Assembly: GCF_000934685.1 (NCBI RefSeq)
Contig: NZ_JYNQ01000001.1
Location: 1,600,501 to 1,664,500 of the forward strand
Length of the DNA: 64,000 nucleotides
Source: Lacinutrix sp. Hel_I_90
GTDB lineage: Bacteria; Bacteroidota; Bacteroidia; Flavobacteriales; Flavobacteriaceae
Direction: 5' to 3'
The notes beneath the pieces were generated by a model, which did no database searches, was not told the origin of the DNA, and saw nothing but the letters and a program-made list of their open reading frames with translations. Position 1 is the stretch's first letter. Each line of letters opens with the position of its first letter. Position numbers and translations under genes: made by a program. Below are positions 1 through 9,294 of this stretch, one piece after another.

Positions 1-2
1 CC

Positions 3-416
3 AAATTAAATGGAAAAGTATCGTTCATGAACTTTAAAACCGTTAATGAAACGCTTAATGCCGGTGATTTAGTGTTTACTATCATTCCAAATACCAACTT
101 AGAATATATCGCGAAATTAAAAACACCCATTCTAAACTCTGGCAAATTAAAAACAGGGCAGGCAGTAAATATTAGTATAGAAAACTATCCAGAAACTGAA
201 TTTGGATTTTTAACTGGAACTATTCATAAAATCTCTGCTATCCCCGATGATGAGGGCTTTTATTTAATAGAGGTCAAACTACCTAATCACTTGGTTACCT
301 CCTACAATAAAGAAATAGAATTCAAGCAGGAAATGCGTGGTAACGCCGAAATTATTACTGAAGACCTTCGTTTGGCAGAACGCTTCTTTTATCAAATTAA
401 AGACATCTTTAAATAA
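3..416 (+). CDS. HlyD-family membrane fusion (adaptor) protein, C-terminal part
   Basis: The reading frame is open from the window edge, so this is the 3' end of a longer gene; the Met at 27 is internal, not a start. The visible ~138 residues carry a motif typical of HlyD/EmrA-type periplasmic adaptors (GKVSF then NAGDLVFTIIP), then a beta-rich stretch and the closing EMRGNAEIITEDLRLAERFF segment that usually precedes the end of these proteins. Such adaptors link an inner-membrane ABC or MFS exporter to an outer-membrane channel. The partner genes would lie upstream, outside the window, so the substrate cannot be inferred. Family call fairly sure, role general. Confidence 0.8.
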   Translation, partial: KLNGKVSFMNFKTVNETLNAGDLVFTIIPNTNLEYIAKLKTPILNSGKLKTGQAVNISIENYPETEFGFLTGTIHKISAIPDDEGFYLIEVKLPNHLVTSYNKEIEFKQEMRGNAEIITEDLRLAERFFYQIKDIFK

Positions 417-440
417 CAATTAAAAGCACAAGCAATAACA

Positions 441-472
441 AAAAAGCCTTTCCAGATTTGGAAAGGCTTTTT
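441..472. terminator. Bidirectional rho-independent terminator
   Basis: A 13-base inverted repeat (AAAAAGCCTTTCC / GGAAAGGCTTTTT) with a short loop lies between two convergent genes, the HlyD-type adaptor and valS. A-tract and T-tract flank the stem, so it can work on both strands. Confidence 0.85.
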
Positions 473-491
473 AAATTTATACTTAAACTAT

Positions 492-3128
492 TTATTTCAA
501 ACTATCCAAGCTACTCTTCAACGTCTCAATCTTAGCCAAGGCATCTGCTTCTTTTTTACGTTCTCCAGCAATGACCTGCTCTGGTGCCCCTGCAACAAAG
601 CGCTCGTTTGAGAGTTTCTTTTGAACCGATTTTAAGAAACCTTCCGTATAACTTAATTCTTCAGTCAGTTTTTTAATTTCAGCTTCAACATCTATACTCC
701 CTTCCATTGGGATGAAGTACTCATTAGACTTCACTCTAAAGGTTAGTGCGCCTTCTACAGCCTCTTGAACGTAATCTATAGTTTCTAAATTACCTAGCTT
801 AGCGATTACCTCATCAAAAGAAGTACTCGTGCTTTCATTATTAATTACCGAAAAACCAATCGCATCTTTAAATGCTATATTCTTTTGTTTTCTAATGTTT
901 CTGATACCAGAAATGACTTCAGATGCAAAATCAAATTCAGAAATTAAACGGTCATTTATTGGTTTAGCTTCTGGCCATTTTGAAACGATTAATGCTTCTT
1001 CTGGTGTTCTTTCAGCTATATAATGCCATAGGTCTTCTGTTAAGAATGGCATAAACGGATGCACTATTTTTAAGTTTTCCTCGAAAATTGAAATCACACT
1101 TTTTAAGGTTTTTGCATCAATGGGTTGTTGGTAAGCAGGCTTAACCATTTCTAGCATCCATCCGCAGAAATCATCATAAATCAATTTATAAATAGACATT
1201 AAAGCATCGCTTAAACGGTATTTACTAAAGTGATCTTCTATTTCTAGTAACGCCTTTTGGAATTTAGATTCGTACCAATCTATCGCAATTTTACTAGAGT
1301 TTGGCTGCTTTAAGTTAGTATCTATTTCCCAACCGTCTACCAAGCGGTAAGCATTCCATATTTTATTCCCAAAGCCTTTTCCTTGTTGGCAAAGCGCTTC
1401 ATCAAACATTAAATCGTTTCCTGCGGCACTACTTAATAATAAACCAACACGAACACCATCTGCAGTGTACTCCTCAATAAGTTTTAAAGCATCGGGTGAA
1501 TTCCCTAAACTTTTACTCATTTTACGACGTTGCTTATCGCGAACCAATCCTGTTAAATACACATTATTAAATGGTTTTTGGTCTTTGTACTCGTAACCCG
1601 CAATAATCATACGGGCGACCCAAAAGAATAAAATATCGGGTCCAGTAACCAAATCGTTGGTTGGGTAATAGTATTTTATGTCTTCATTTTCTGGATTTCT
1701 AATACCGTCAAAAACACTCATGGGCCACAACCAAGAAGAGAACCAGGTGTCTAGAGCATCTGTGTCTTGTTTCAAGTCTGAAGCTTGAAGTTGCGTGTTT
1801 GAAGTTGCTACTCTAGCTTTTACCACTGCTTCATCAATACTTTCAGCAACGACAAAATCTTCTTTTCCATCACCGTAGAAATAAGCGGGAATTTGTTGTC
1901 CCCAAAGCAGTTGACGTGAAATATTCCAATCGCGAATATTCTCCATCCAATGCCTGTACGTATTCTCAAATTTCTTCGGAAATAATTTAATTTCAGCATC
2001 CTCACCTAAAACCGCTTCAACAGCAGGTTTTGCTAATTCCTCCATCTTCAAGAACCATTGGTCACTTAACCGTGGTTCAATAACTGCTTTTGTCCGTTCT
2101 GAAGTCCCCACTTTATTAATATGGGTTTCCGTTTTTACTAAAACAGCTGTTTCTTCTAATAGTTTAGCCACGTTTTTTCTAGCAACAAAACGGTCTTGCC
2201 CTTCAAATTGCATTCCGAAACTATTCAAACTCGCATCTTCATTAAAAATATCAATGACTTCTAATTGGTGCTTATCGCCTAAACCTTTATCATTTTCATC
2301 ATGAGCTGGCGTCACTTTTAAACAACCTGTACCAAATGCTACATCTACATAATCATCCTCTATAATAGGAATTACTCGATTACAAATGGGCACGATGGCT
2401 TTTTTTCCTTTTAAATGGGTGAAACGTTCATCATTGGGATTAATACAAATAGCCGTATCTCCAAAAATGGTTTCTGGTCGTGTTGTAGCGATGGTTAACA
2501 CATCAGTACTGCCTTCAATCTTATAATTTAAATAGTATAATAAGCCTTGACGCTCTTCATGTATTACTTCTTCATCAGACAAGGTGGTTTTTGCTTCTGG
2601 ATCCCAATTTACCATACGGTAACCACGATATATCAACCCCTTTTCATATAAATCAACAAAAACTTTAATGACGGCTTCAGACATATCATCATCCATTGTA
2701 AATTTGGTTCTATCCCAATCACAAGAACAGCCTAATTTTTTAAGTTGTTCTAAAATGACACCACCATATTCATGGGTCCATTCCCAGGCGTGTTCCAAAA
2801 ATTGTTCTCGTGTTAAATCATTTTTATCTATGCCCTGCTCTTTTAATTTAGCCACCACTTTTGCTTCTGTTGCAATAGACGCGTGATCAGTTCCCGGTAC
2901 CCAACACGCATTTTTTCCTTGCAAACGCGCACGACGAATCAATACATCTTGAATGGTATTATTCAACATATGCCCCATATGTAACACTCCCGTGACATTT
3001 GGTGGCGGAATTACAATGGTATAAGGTTCTCTTTCGTCTGGTGTTGAATGAAAATAATTATGGGTCATCCAGTAGTCGTACCACTTATTTTCTACCTCTT
3101 TTGCATCATATTTAGATGGAATGCTCAT
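492..3128 (-). CDS. valS: Valine--tRNA ligase
   Basis: Class I aminoacyl-tRNA synthetase that charges tRNA-Val with valine in the cytoplasm; essential for translation. The 878 residues match the family length. The HIGH motif is HMGH (residues 50-53) after PPPNVTGVL, and KMSKS lies at residues 536-540. The central editing (CP1) domain is present with the [10 protein letters not shown] motif. The C-terminus has an anticodon-binding domain and a charged coiled-coil arm, as usual for ValRS and absent from IleRS. The start [13 protein letters not shown] fits the family. The gene is divergent from the DUF1573 gene and has a TATTTTTG promoter box just upstream. Confidence 0.98.
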   Translation of the reverse strand: MSIPSKYDAKEVENKWYDYWMTHNYFHSTPDEREPYTIVIPPPNVTGVLHMGHMLNNTIQDVLIRRARLQGKNACWVPGTDHASIATEAKVVAKLKEQGIDKNDLTREQFLEHAWEWTHEYGGVILEQLKKLGCSCDWDRTKFTMDDDMSEAVIKVFVDLYEKGLIYRGYRMVNWDPEAKTTLSDEEVIHEERQGLLYYLNYKIEGSTDVLTIATTRPETIFGDTAICINPNDERFTHLKGKKAIVPICNRVIPIIEDDYVDVAFGTGCLKVTPAHDENDKGLGDKHQLEVIDIFNEDASLNSFGMQFEGQDRFVARKNVAKLLEETAVLVKTETHINKVGTSERTKAVIEPRLSDQWFLKMEELAKPAVEAVLGEDAEIKLFPKKFENTYRHWMENIRDWNISRQLLWGQQIPAYFYGDGKEDFVVAESIDEAVVKARVATSNTQLQASDLKQDTDALDTWFSSWLWPMSVFDGIRNPENEDIKYYYPTNDLVTGPDILFFWVARMIIAGYEYKDQKPFNNVYLTGLVRDKQRRKMSKSLGNSPDALKLIEEYTADGVRVGLLLSSAAGNDLMFDEALCQQGKGFGNKIWNAYRLVDGWEIDTNLKQPNSSKIAIDWYESKFQKALLEIEDHFSKYRLSDALMSIYKLIYDDFCGWMLEMVKPAYQQPIDAKTLKSVISIFEENLKIVHPFMPFLTEDLWHYIAERTPEEALIVSKWPEAKPINDRLISEFDFASEVISGIRNIRKQKNIAFKDAIGFSVINNESTSTSFDEVIAKLGNLETIDYVQEAVEGALTFRVKSNEYFIPMEGSIDVEAEIKKLTEELSYTEGFLKSVQKKLSNERFVAGAPEQVIAGERKKEADALAKIETLKSSLDSLK

Positions 3129-3159
3129 ACTTTGGAATAGTTTTTGAATATTGAATAAG

Positions 3160-3167
3160 CAAAAATA
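3160..3167 (-). promoter_or_regulatory. Probable -7 box of the valS promoter
   Basis: On the minus strand this reads TATTTTTG, an exact match to the Bacteroidota -7 consensus TAnnTTTG, 31 nt before the valS start. No clear TTG is seen at the usual -33 distance, so support rests on the -7 box and position. Confidence 0.5.
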
Positions 3168-3232
3168 CTTATATTTATGTTTCTGCGAAATTATAACAAG
3201 TATTAATGTATAGTTAAATATGATACTTATAT

Positions 3233-3263
3233 TTGTGAGTATGTATTACATCTACTATTTTTG
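3233..3263 (+). promoter_or_regulatory. Bacteroidota-type promoter of the DUF1573 gene
   Basis: TTG at 3233-3235 and TATTTTTG at 3256-3263 are separated by 20 nt, the canonical TTG/TAnnTTTG arrangement. The start codon is at 3312, giving a leader of about 40 nt. A second TAnnTTTG match (TATATTTG) ends at 3235 and could serve as an alternative -7 box. Confidence 0.65.
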
Positions 3264-3311
3264 CAGAACAACTTAAAAGTGTTTATGTTTACATAATAAA
3301 TAAAACAGAAA

Positions 3312-3740
3312 ATGATGAAAAATTTACTAGCAGTATTATTTATCGGATTAATGAGCTTTTCAGTTAGTGCTCAAGATAAGGTAGCAAAAATTGAATTTAA
3401 AGAAACAACAATAGATTACGGAACCATTGAAAAAGGAGCGAATGGTGTTCGAACTTTTGAATTTACGAATACGGGTGATGCCCCTTTAATCGTTTCTAAA
3501 GTAAGTTCTAGTTGTGGTTGTACCGTACCAAAAAAACCAGAAGATCCTATCATGCCGGGAATGACTGGTGAAATTGAAGTAAAATACGACACCAACCGTG
3601 TGATGCCTATTAGAAAAACAATTACTGTTTTATCTAATGCAGAAACGCCAACTGTTGCCTTAAAAATTAAAGGTGAGGTTATTGATCCTTCCAAAACAAG
3701 TGTTTTAGAGAAAAAAGGAAAAAGTGTAATGGAGCAATAA
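3312..3740 (+). CDS. DUF1573 domain-containing secreted protein
   Basis: Exported 142-residue protein. A signal peptide covers residues 1-20 (MMKNLLAVLFIGLMSFSVSA, cleavage before QDK). The rest is one DUF1573 module, an Ig-like (ASH-related) beta sandwich, recognised by FEFTNTGDAPLIV, the SSCGC cysteine pair and YDTNR. DUF1573 proteins are very common in Bacteroidota and usually sit in the periplasm or at the surface; no biochemical activity is established. The C-terminus ends in a short Lys/Ser-rich tail with no type IX sorting domain. It is divergent from valS with its own promoter and ends at a terminator. Confidence 0.9.
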   Translation: MMKNLLAVLFIGLMSFSVSAQDKVAKIEFKETTIDYGTIEKGANGVRTFEFTNTGDAPLIVSKVSSSCGCTVPKKPEDPIMPGMTGEIEVKYDTNRVMPIRKTITVLSNAETPTVALKIKGEVIDPSKTSVLEKKGKSVMEQ

Positions 3741-3766
3741 ACCTTTATTATAAATAAGAATTTACT

Positions 3767-3792
3767 AGCCGGAGCAATAGCTTCGGCTTTTT
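3767..3792 (+). terminator. Rho-independent terminator after the DUF1573 gene
   Basis: Stem AGCCGGAGC / GCTTCGGCT (one mismatch) with loop AATA, followed by a T-run. It slightly overlaps the stop codon of the convergent retropepsin-like gene. Confidence 0.75.
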
Positions 3793-5155
3793 ATTTTATA
3801 GGTGATTCTAAGGTTAGAACTACAGGTATTTTTATACCTATCCGTTCTACTTCCAACCTTAATTTGGTACCTTCTTCATCAAAAAATCGTCCCATGAGTT
3901 GCTGTAATGTATAATTGGATGCCTCTTTCCCATTGATTTTAAAAAGCCTATCTCCTTTCTTCAAGCCCACGCGTTCTGCGGGAGAATCGGGTCTAATTTG
4001 CCCAATGCTATAGGTGTTTTTCGCAACTACAACGTTTTTTGGCACATAAATAGCCCTAACATTAACCGTTTTATTTTCTATATCAATGTCTTGAGCTTCT
4101 CTTTCTATTTCTGTGACTAACCTAATTCCGTCATTTTCTAATTCTATCCCACTTTTATTATAACTAAATCGGTCTCGAAAATACTTGTTCTTTTTGAGTA
4201 TTATTTTGGCTTTTCGATAATTAAAAACAAGATTGAATCGTTTTAGAACCTCACCACCAAGACTACCATTACGCCCTGTAATCTTTCTAAGAATAGCAAT
4301 ATAAACATCATCAGGAAAAGCGACCTTAGGTTCTTTCAAAGAAAATGATTTTAGTCTTAATTCATCAATTTTTGAACGTTTACCATGTACATCGCCACTT
4401 AATCCATAGCCTAGAAAATCTTCAAAATAATTATTATCCACAGTCAAACCTAAGCTGTCATCTTTAAAAAGCCAAAGCGCATCACTACTACCAGAGTCTA
4501 TTAATAATTTTACGGGAATTTCTTTTGATTTAATTGTTGTAATTAAGTCTATATAGGGCTTACCATTGTAAAACTGCAAACTAAAGGCTTCACACTTTCT
4601 ACAGTTTTTGCTTTTATAAGCTTCAGGATTGTAGGCTTTTATCTGTTTGCTGGAATAGTTAATCTCAACGACCAAATCTTTAAAAAAATCGTATCCAATG
4701 ATGCCATGAACGGGAATGCCTAGTTTTGGTGCAAAATTTGCAGATTTATCAAAAATCACATAAAAATCCTGATCTACGTTTAGTGCTTCTCCAATTTTAA
4801 AGGTATTATGTGAAGACTTTAAAGCTTGCACTTTTCCATCATTACCTAACCCTTTTAAGTTAATCGTTTCGCCATTTAAGATTTTAAGGGAATCTACTGA
4901 GTTTATAAAATTAAATACAATTGGCGTTCTAACTCCGGTATCTAATAAAAAAGATAATTTCACACCATTGACTTCTACGGGGATAATGACCACATTACTT
5001 ATTAATTCGAAATCAATTTTTGTAACGCCTTTTTTATTGTCTACACGATATGTTGCTTGTCCGTAACAAGAAAAACTCAAACAGAACAAACCGCATAAAA
5101 AGCAAAGCCAACGATTACATTTCATAGATTTCAATTTATAGCTTTTTAAGTTCAT
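3791..5155 (-). CDS. Retropepsin-like aspartic protease with PDZ domain
   Basis: Exported protein with two aspartyl-protease-type modules and a C-terminal PDZ domain. The first active-site-like motif is FLLDTGVRTP (Asp72), the second LLIDSGSSDA (Asp220), as in the gag-asp/PDZ proteins of Bacteroidota. The PDZ domain covers roughly residues 375-445 (SPAERVGLKKGDRLFKINGK). The N-terminus has a Cys-rich hydrophobic signal (CFLCGLFCLSFSC); a start at the internal Met11 (5125) gives a more typical signal peptide. It probably acts in the periplasm or at the outer membrane; substrate unknown. Two Asp motifs in one chain suggest an intramolecular pepsin-like pair rather than a homodimer (inference). 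Confidence 0.85.
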   Translation of the reverse strand: MNLKSYKLKSMKCNRWLCFLCGLFCLSFSCYGQATYRVDNKKGVTKIDFELISNVVIIPVEVNGVKLSFLLDTGVRTPIVFNFINSVDSLKILNGETINLKGLGNDGKVQALKSSHNTFKIGEALNVDQDFYVIFDKSANFAPKLGIPVHGIIGYDFFKDLVVEINYSSKQIKAYNPEAYKSKNCRKCEAFSLQFYNGKPYIDLITTIKSKEIPVKLLIDSGSSDALWLFKDDSLGLTVDNNYFEDFLGYGLSGDVHGKRSKIDELRLKSFSLKEPKVAFPDDVYIAILRKITGRNGSLGGEVLKRFNLVFNYRKAKIILKKNKYFRDRFSYNKSGIELENDGIRLVTEIEREAQDIDIENKTVNVRAIYVPKNVVVAKNTYSIGQIRPDSPAERVGLKKGDRLFKINGKEASNYTLQQLMGRFFDEEGTKLRLEVERIGIKIPVVLTLESPIK

Positions 5156-5302
5156 GAAGTACTTTTATATGCGTAGTTTTTAATAATTCTCTAATACAGT
5201 TAGCCTTTTAACCGCAATCATTTGCTGCAGAATCAAGTTAAGCAATTTATTAACACTCATTAGACTTTTTTTTCGCAACTTTGTGTTTCAAAATTTTATT
5301 TT

Positions 5303-6493
5303 ATGCCATCTATTTCAAATAAAGGCCAAGCAATGCCACAATCGCCAATAAGAAAATTAATGCCATATGCGGAAAAAGCCTATACTCAAGGAAAAACCGT
5401 TTATCATTTAAATATTGGTCAGCCAGATATAAAAACACCTCAAATAGCTCTAGACGCAGTAAAAATTCACTCCCTAGAAATATTATCGTATACACGCTCT
5501 GAAGGGTCCGAAGACTATAGACGAAAAATTGCTAATTATTATATTAAAAAAGACATCCATGTTAAGCATGATGATATCATAGTTACTACAGGTGGAAGCG
5601 AAGCCTTATTATTTACTTTTGGTAGTGTAATGGATGTTGGTGATGAAGTTATTATTCCTGAACCTTTTTATGCAAATTACAATGGGTTTTCGACTGCTTC
5701 AGGTATTAATGTAGTTCCCGTAATTTCTAAAATTGAAGATAATTTTGCATTACCTCCTATAGAAGAATTCGAAAAATTAATCACACCAAAGACTAAGGCT
5801 ATTTTAATTTGTAATCCTGGTAATCCAACAGGCTATTTATATTCAAAAGAAGAAATACAAAAGCTTGCTGATATTGTAAGAAAACACGATTTATTTTTAA
5901 TTTCTGATGAAGTATATCGAGAATTTGCATACGACGGTGCAGTACACTACTCTATTTTACAAGAAGAAGGCTTAGATGAGCATGCAATAATTATCGATTC
6001 GGTTTCTAAGCGTTATAGTATGTGTGGCGCAAGAATTGGCTGTATGGTGTCAAGAAATAAAGAAGTCATACAAACAGCACTAAAGTTTGCACAGGCGAGA
6101 CTGAGTCCACCAACATTAGCTCAAATTGCGAGTGAAGCTGCACTAGACACCCCGCAAAGTTATTTTGATGATGTTATTGAAGAATATGAAGAAAGAAGAA
6201 ACACCTTAATTAGAGAACTCAAGAAGATTGAAGGCTTAAAAGTAGGGAACCCAAAAGGGGCGTTTTATTGTATTGCAGAGTTACCAATAAAAAACAGCGA
6301 TGCTTTTGCGCAATGGCTTTTAGAAGAGTTTCATATTGATGGAGAAACCGTTATGGTTGCTCCAGCAGCTGGCTTTTACTCAACACCAGGCGTGGGTTTA
6401 AACCAAATTCGTCTTGCTTATGTGCTTAATAAAAAAAGTCTCATAAAAGCAGTACATATTTTAAAAGAAGCCCTTAAAGTTTATAAAGATTAG
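5303..6493 (+). CDS. Pyridoxal phosphate-dependent class I aminotransferase
   Basis: Fold-type I aminotransferase, 396 residues, of the AspC-like subgroup. Visible features are GGSEALLF in the cofactor-binding region, CNPGNPTG, ISDEVYREF, the Schiff-base lysine Lys236 in SVSKRYSMCGARIG, and the C-terminal RLAY arginine that binds the substrate carboxylate. It would transfer an amino group between an amino acid (aspartate or aromatic likely) and 2-oxoglutarate; the sequence does not fix the substrate. The stop codon TAG overlaps the GTG start of murB by one base, so the two are co-transcribed and probably translationally coupled. Confidence 0.93.
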   Translation: MPSISNKGQAMPQSPIRKLMPYAEKAYTQGKTVYHLNIGQPDIKTPQIALDAVKIHSLEILSYTRSEGSEDYRRKIANYYIKKDIHVKHDDIIVTTGGSEALLFTFGSVMDVGDEVIIPEPFYANYNGFSTASGINVVPVISKIEDNFALPPIEEFEKLITPKTKAILICNPGNPTGYLYSKEEIQKLADIVRKHDLFLISDEVYREFAYDGAVHYSILQEEGLDEHAIIIDSVSKRYSMCGARIGCMVSRNKEVIQTALKFAQARLSPPTLAQIASEAALDTPQSYFDDVIEEYEERRNTLIRELKKIEGLKVGNPKGAFYCIAELPIKNSDAFAQWLLEEFHIDGETVMVAPAAGFYSTPGVGLNQIRLAYVLNKKSLIKAVHILKEALKVYKD

Positions 6494-7506
6494 TGCACAT
6501 TCAATACAACATATCTTTAAAAGAATACAATACTTTTGGTATTGATGTTATGGCGAGCCATTTTGTGTCTGTGGATTCAGTTTCCGATTTAATCTCAGTA
6601 ATTAAACAAAAAGACTTTCCTAATAAATTAATACTTGGTGGTGGCAGCAATGTCTTATTAACTAAAAATGTTGATGCTCTTGTTGTACATATAAATTTAA
6701 AAGGAAAAACTATTGTCTCGCAAGAGGATAACCTTGTCTTAATTAAGGCTGAAGCTGGAGAAAACTGGCATGACTTTGTTTTATGGTGTTTGGATCATGA
6801 TTATGGCGGACTCGAAAACATGTCACTAATCCCTGGTAATGTTGGCACGGCTCCTATTCAAAATATTGGGGCTTATGGTGTCGAGTTAAAAGACCATTTT
6901 ATAAGTTGTGAAGCATTAAATGTTGATACATTAGAACTAGAATCCTTTAACAAAACAACCTGCAATTTTGGCTATCGCAATTCGATTTTTAAGCAAGAAG
7001 CAAAAGGAAAGTATATTATTACGAGTGTGGTTTTTCAATTAACAAAAAACACGCATTATTTACGCACAAATTATGGTGCAATACAATCGCAACTGGAACT
7101 TATGAAGGTTAAAGAGCCAACCATTCAAGATATTTCAAAAGCGGTGATTGCCATTCGGGAAAGCAAATTACCCAACCCAAAAGAGATTGGAAATAGTGGC
7201 AGTTTTTTTAAAAACCCAGTAATTTCTACTGAAGCTTTTAAAGCACTACAACAAAATTTTCCTGAAGCTCCCAGTTATCGTGTTTCGGAGCATGAAGTAA
7301 AAGTCCCTGCTGGGTGGCTAATTGAAAAAGCTGGTTTTAAAGGTAAGACCTTTGGTAATTATGGCGTACACAAAAACCAGGCATTGGTTTTAGTTAACTA
7401 TGGTGGCGCAGAAGGCAAAGACCTATTAGCACTTTCAAAATTGATACAAAATACAATTTATCGTATCTTTAATATTTCTATTGAAGCCGAAGTAAATATT
7501 TTATAA
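6493..7506 (+). CDS. murB: UDP-N-acetylmuramate dehydrogenase (UDP-N-acetylenolpyruvoylglucosamine reductase)
   Basis: FAD enzyme that reduces UDP-GlcNAc-enolpyruvate to UDP-MurNAc with NADPH, the second committed step of peptidoglycan precursor synthesis in the cytoplasm. At 337 residues it is a type I (E. coli-like) MurB. The FAD-binding PCMH domain shows LILGGGSNVLL and SLIPGNVGTAPIQNIGAYG; the C-terminal domain carries the proton-donor Ser in GNSGSFFKNP. The start is GTG at 6493, overlapping the aminotransferase stop by one base. The N-terminus (NISLKEYNTFGI) matches the family, so this start is well supported. Confidence 0.96.
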   Translation: MHIQYNISLKEYNTFGIDVMASHFVSVDSVSDLISVIKQKDFPNKLILGGGSNVLLTKNVDALVVHINLKGKTIVSQEDNLVLIKAEAGENWHDFVLWCLDHDYGGLENMSLIPGNVGTAPIQNIGAYGVELKDHFISCEALNVDTLELESFNKTTCNFGYRNSIFKQEAKGKYIITSVVFQLTKNTHYLRTNYGAIQSQLELMKVKEPTIQDISKAVIAIRESKLPNPKEIGNSGSFFKNPVISTEAFKALQQNFPEAPSYRVSEHEVKVPAGWLIEKAGFKGKTFGNYGVHKNQALVLVNYGGAEGKDLLALSKLIQNTIYRIFNISIEAEVNIL

Positions 7507-7559
7507 TCACAATACCTGTTTAATAGCAACGTTAATCTAACTAACAAATAGCAATACCA

Positions 7560-8090
7560 TTGAGCCTCTCTTTAGAAGAAGAAATAGTAGTTTTATTAAA
7601 AAGTGGTGACAAAAAAGCCATTGCCTTGTTGTACGAGAACTATTCTGGTGCACTTTTAGGGGTTATAAAAAAAGTGATTAGTGATGATGATACCGCACAG
7701 GACGTTTTGCAGGAAGGCTTTGTAAAAGTTTGGAAAAAAAGTAAAAGCTATGATTCCTCTAAAGCAAAATTGTTTACCTGGTTGTACCGTATTTTTTATA
7801 ATTCGGCAATCGATAAAGTACGTTCTTTAAACAATAAAACACAAAAGGAAATCCAAATTGAAGATTCAAACGTATATAAACTGACAACCAATAGTTTAAA
7901 TCAAGATACCTTAGACATAAAAAAACACCTTTGTAGTCTCGATTTAAAATATCAAATAGTTATAAACGCACTCTTTTTTGAAGGCATGACGCAACAGGAA
8001 GCGAGTGAAGAATTGGACATTCCTTTAGGAACGGTAAAATCAAGATTAAAAATAGGTTTAAGAGAATTGAAAAAAATTTACAACCCCTAA
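7560..8090 (+). CDS. ECF-type RNA polymerase sigma factor
   Basis: Extracytoplasmic-function sigma-70 factor of 176 residues. Region 2 covers about residues 20-90 (YSGALLGV, DDTAQDVLQEGFVKVWKK, FTWLYRIFYNSAIDKVR) and region 4 about 120-172 (GMTQQEASEELDIPLGTVKSRL, a helix-turn-helix). The start is TTG, as no ATG or GTG is available in frame. The next gene encodes a membrane-anchored RskA-like anti-sigma factor, so the sigma factor is probably held at the membrane until a signal releases it. Such pairs are common; the regulon cannot be read from the sequence. Confidence 0.92.
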   Translation: MSLSLEEEIVVLLKSGDKKAIALLYENYSGALLGVIKKVISDDDTAQDVLQEGFVKVWKKSKSYDSSKAKLFTWLYRIFYNSAIDKVRSLNNKTQKEIQIEDSNVYKLTTNSLNQDTLDIKKHLCSLDLKYQIVINALFFEGMTQQEASEELDIPLGTVKSRLKIGLRELKKIYNP

Positions 8091-8100
8091 TACTACTAAA

Positions 8101-8895
8101 ATGATTGTTGATAGTAATACATTTTTAGAATCGGGTTTATTAGAAAAATATTTAATAGGCCAAACGAGTCCTCAAGAAACACTTGAGGTTGAACAGTATA
8201 TTTCTAAATATCCAGAAGTTGATGCGGCTTACCGAACACTTCAAAATAATTTAGAATTAGCTGCCTTTGCAAATGCAGAAGAGGCACCAGTACATCTTTT
8301 AGGAAACATTCTCAATACTTTGGATGACAAACCTGTTATGGCCATGAACACCAAACCATCTAAACCTTGGTTTGGTTATGGCATAGCCGCGAGCGTAATC
8401 GCTTTATTATTTGCAAGCACCTCATTTTATCTTTATACTCAAAATAACGCTTTATTAGACGAAAATCAAACGATAGTCGATGAGCTTTATGATTTGAGAA
8501 GCGATATTGCTGGTAACAACCTGAAACTTGACGCTTTAGCTGAGCAGTTTGCACAGCTTAATAATCCAGAAACTGAAAAGTATATTCTAAAAGGTAACCG
8601 TCGTGCTAAAAACTTAAAGACGGTCGCTTATATTAATCCAAAAGAAAAAACATCAATGATTGATGTGGTGTCTTTACCGCTTTTACCAGATGATCAAGTG
8701 TACCAAATCTGGGCAGATTTACAAGGCAAAATGGTTAATCTTGGGATTTTAAGCGAAAGAGACAGACGCTTACAGCAAATTCCATACACTGAAGATGCTT
8801 TAGGATTAAGTATTACTATAGAACGAAAAGGAAGACTACCTTCTACCTCTAAAGAAACGCCTGTAGCAGAAATTGAATTAAACTTAAAGGAATAA
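8101..8895 (+). CDS. Anti-sigma factor, RskA-like, membrane-anchored
   Basis: 264 residues. The N-terminal cytoplasmic part (LLEKYLIGQTSPQETLEVEQ) resembles the sigma-binding helices of anti-sigma-K proteins and lacks a zinc-binding HxxxCxxC. A single membrane span lies at about residues 90-112 (YGIAASVIALLFASTSFYLY). The periplasmic part is a coiled coil followed by an RskA C-terminal domain (SLPLLPDDQVYQIWADLQGK). It begins 10 nt after the ECF sigma gene and is expected to sequester that factor. A terminator follows, so the two form a two-gene operon. Confidence 0.88.
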   Translation: MIVDSNTFLESGLLEKYLIGQTSPQETLEVEQYISKYPEVDAAYRTLQNNLELAAFANAEEAPVHLLGNILNTLDDKPVMAMNTKPSKPWFGYGIAASVIALLFASTSFYLYTQNNALLDENQTIVDELYDLRSDIAGNNLKLDALAEQFAQLNNPETEKYILKGNRRAKNLKTVAYINPKEKTSMIDVVSLPLLPDDQVYQIWADLQGKMVNLGILSERDRRLQQIPYTEDALGLSITIERKGRLPSTSKETPVAEIELNLKE

Positions 8896-8916
8896 CATGT
8901 CTAAAACACGGCATAT

Positions 8917-8950
8917 AAAGCTTCACTAATGTCGTGGAGCTTTCTTTTTT
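8917..8950 (+). terminator. Rho-independent terminator after the sigma/anti-sigma operon
   Basis: Stem AAAGCTTCAC / GTGGAGCTTT (one G-T pair) followed by a T-rich run. Confidence 0.8.
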
Positions 8951-9026
8951 ATATAAATCTTCAACTGCTTTCTATCGTCTTTCTTATATAATCATAATCT
9001 AGGAAATATTTAGGTTATCCTAGGAG

Positions 9027-9060
9027 TTGGTAAAAACGTAAAATTAAAATAGTATCTTTG
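9027..9060 (+). promoter_or_regulatory. Promoter of the small-protein/GT2/sigma/Nramp operon
   Basis: TTG at 9027-9029 and TATCTTTG at 9053-9060, 23 nt apart, match the Bacteroidota -33/-7 pattern. The downstream GTG start is at 9086. The four genes that follow are separated by 0-6 nt or overlap, so this is probably the promoter for all of them. Confidence 0.65.
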
Positions 9061-9085
9061 CAGCACTATTTAAAAATTATTTTCA

Positions 9086-9289
9086 GTGAAACTTTTTTTA
9101 ATCACATTAGTATTATTAGCCATAGCCATTGCAGGAATAGCGATAAAAATATGGGCTAAAAAAGACGGTAAATTTGCTGGCACCTGTGCGAGCCAAAATC
9201 CCATGCTTAATAAAGATGGAGAAGCTTGTGGTTTTTGTGGTAAGACTCCAGAGCAGTTTGACAATTGTAACGAACCGCAACACTCCTAA
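9086..9289 (+). CDS. Small Cys-containing single-pass membrane protein
   Basis: 67-residue protein of unknown function. One membrane helix covers about residues 3-24. A short exposed tail has four cysteines: one in GTCASQNP, the CGFCG pair, and a final one in DNCNEPQ. The CxxC pair could bind metal or be redox-active; this is inference. The start is GTG, the only sensible one after the TATCTTTG promoter box. I recall closely similar small proteins in other Flavobacteriaceae, so it is probably real despite its size. It leads an operon with a GT2 enzyme, an ECF sigma factor and an Nramp-like transporter, which hints at metal or envelope stress. Confidence 0.75.
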   Translation: MKLFLITLVLLAIAIAGIAIKIWAKKDGKFAGTCASQNPMLNKDGEACGFCGKTPEQFDNCNEPQHS

Positions 9290-9294
9290 CCTTA

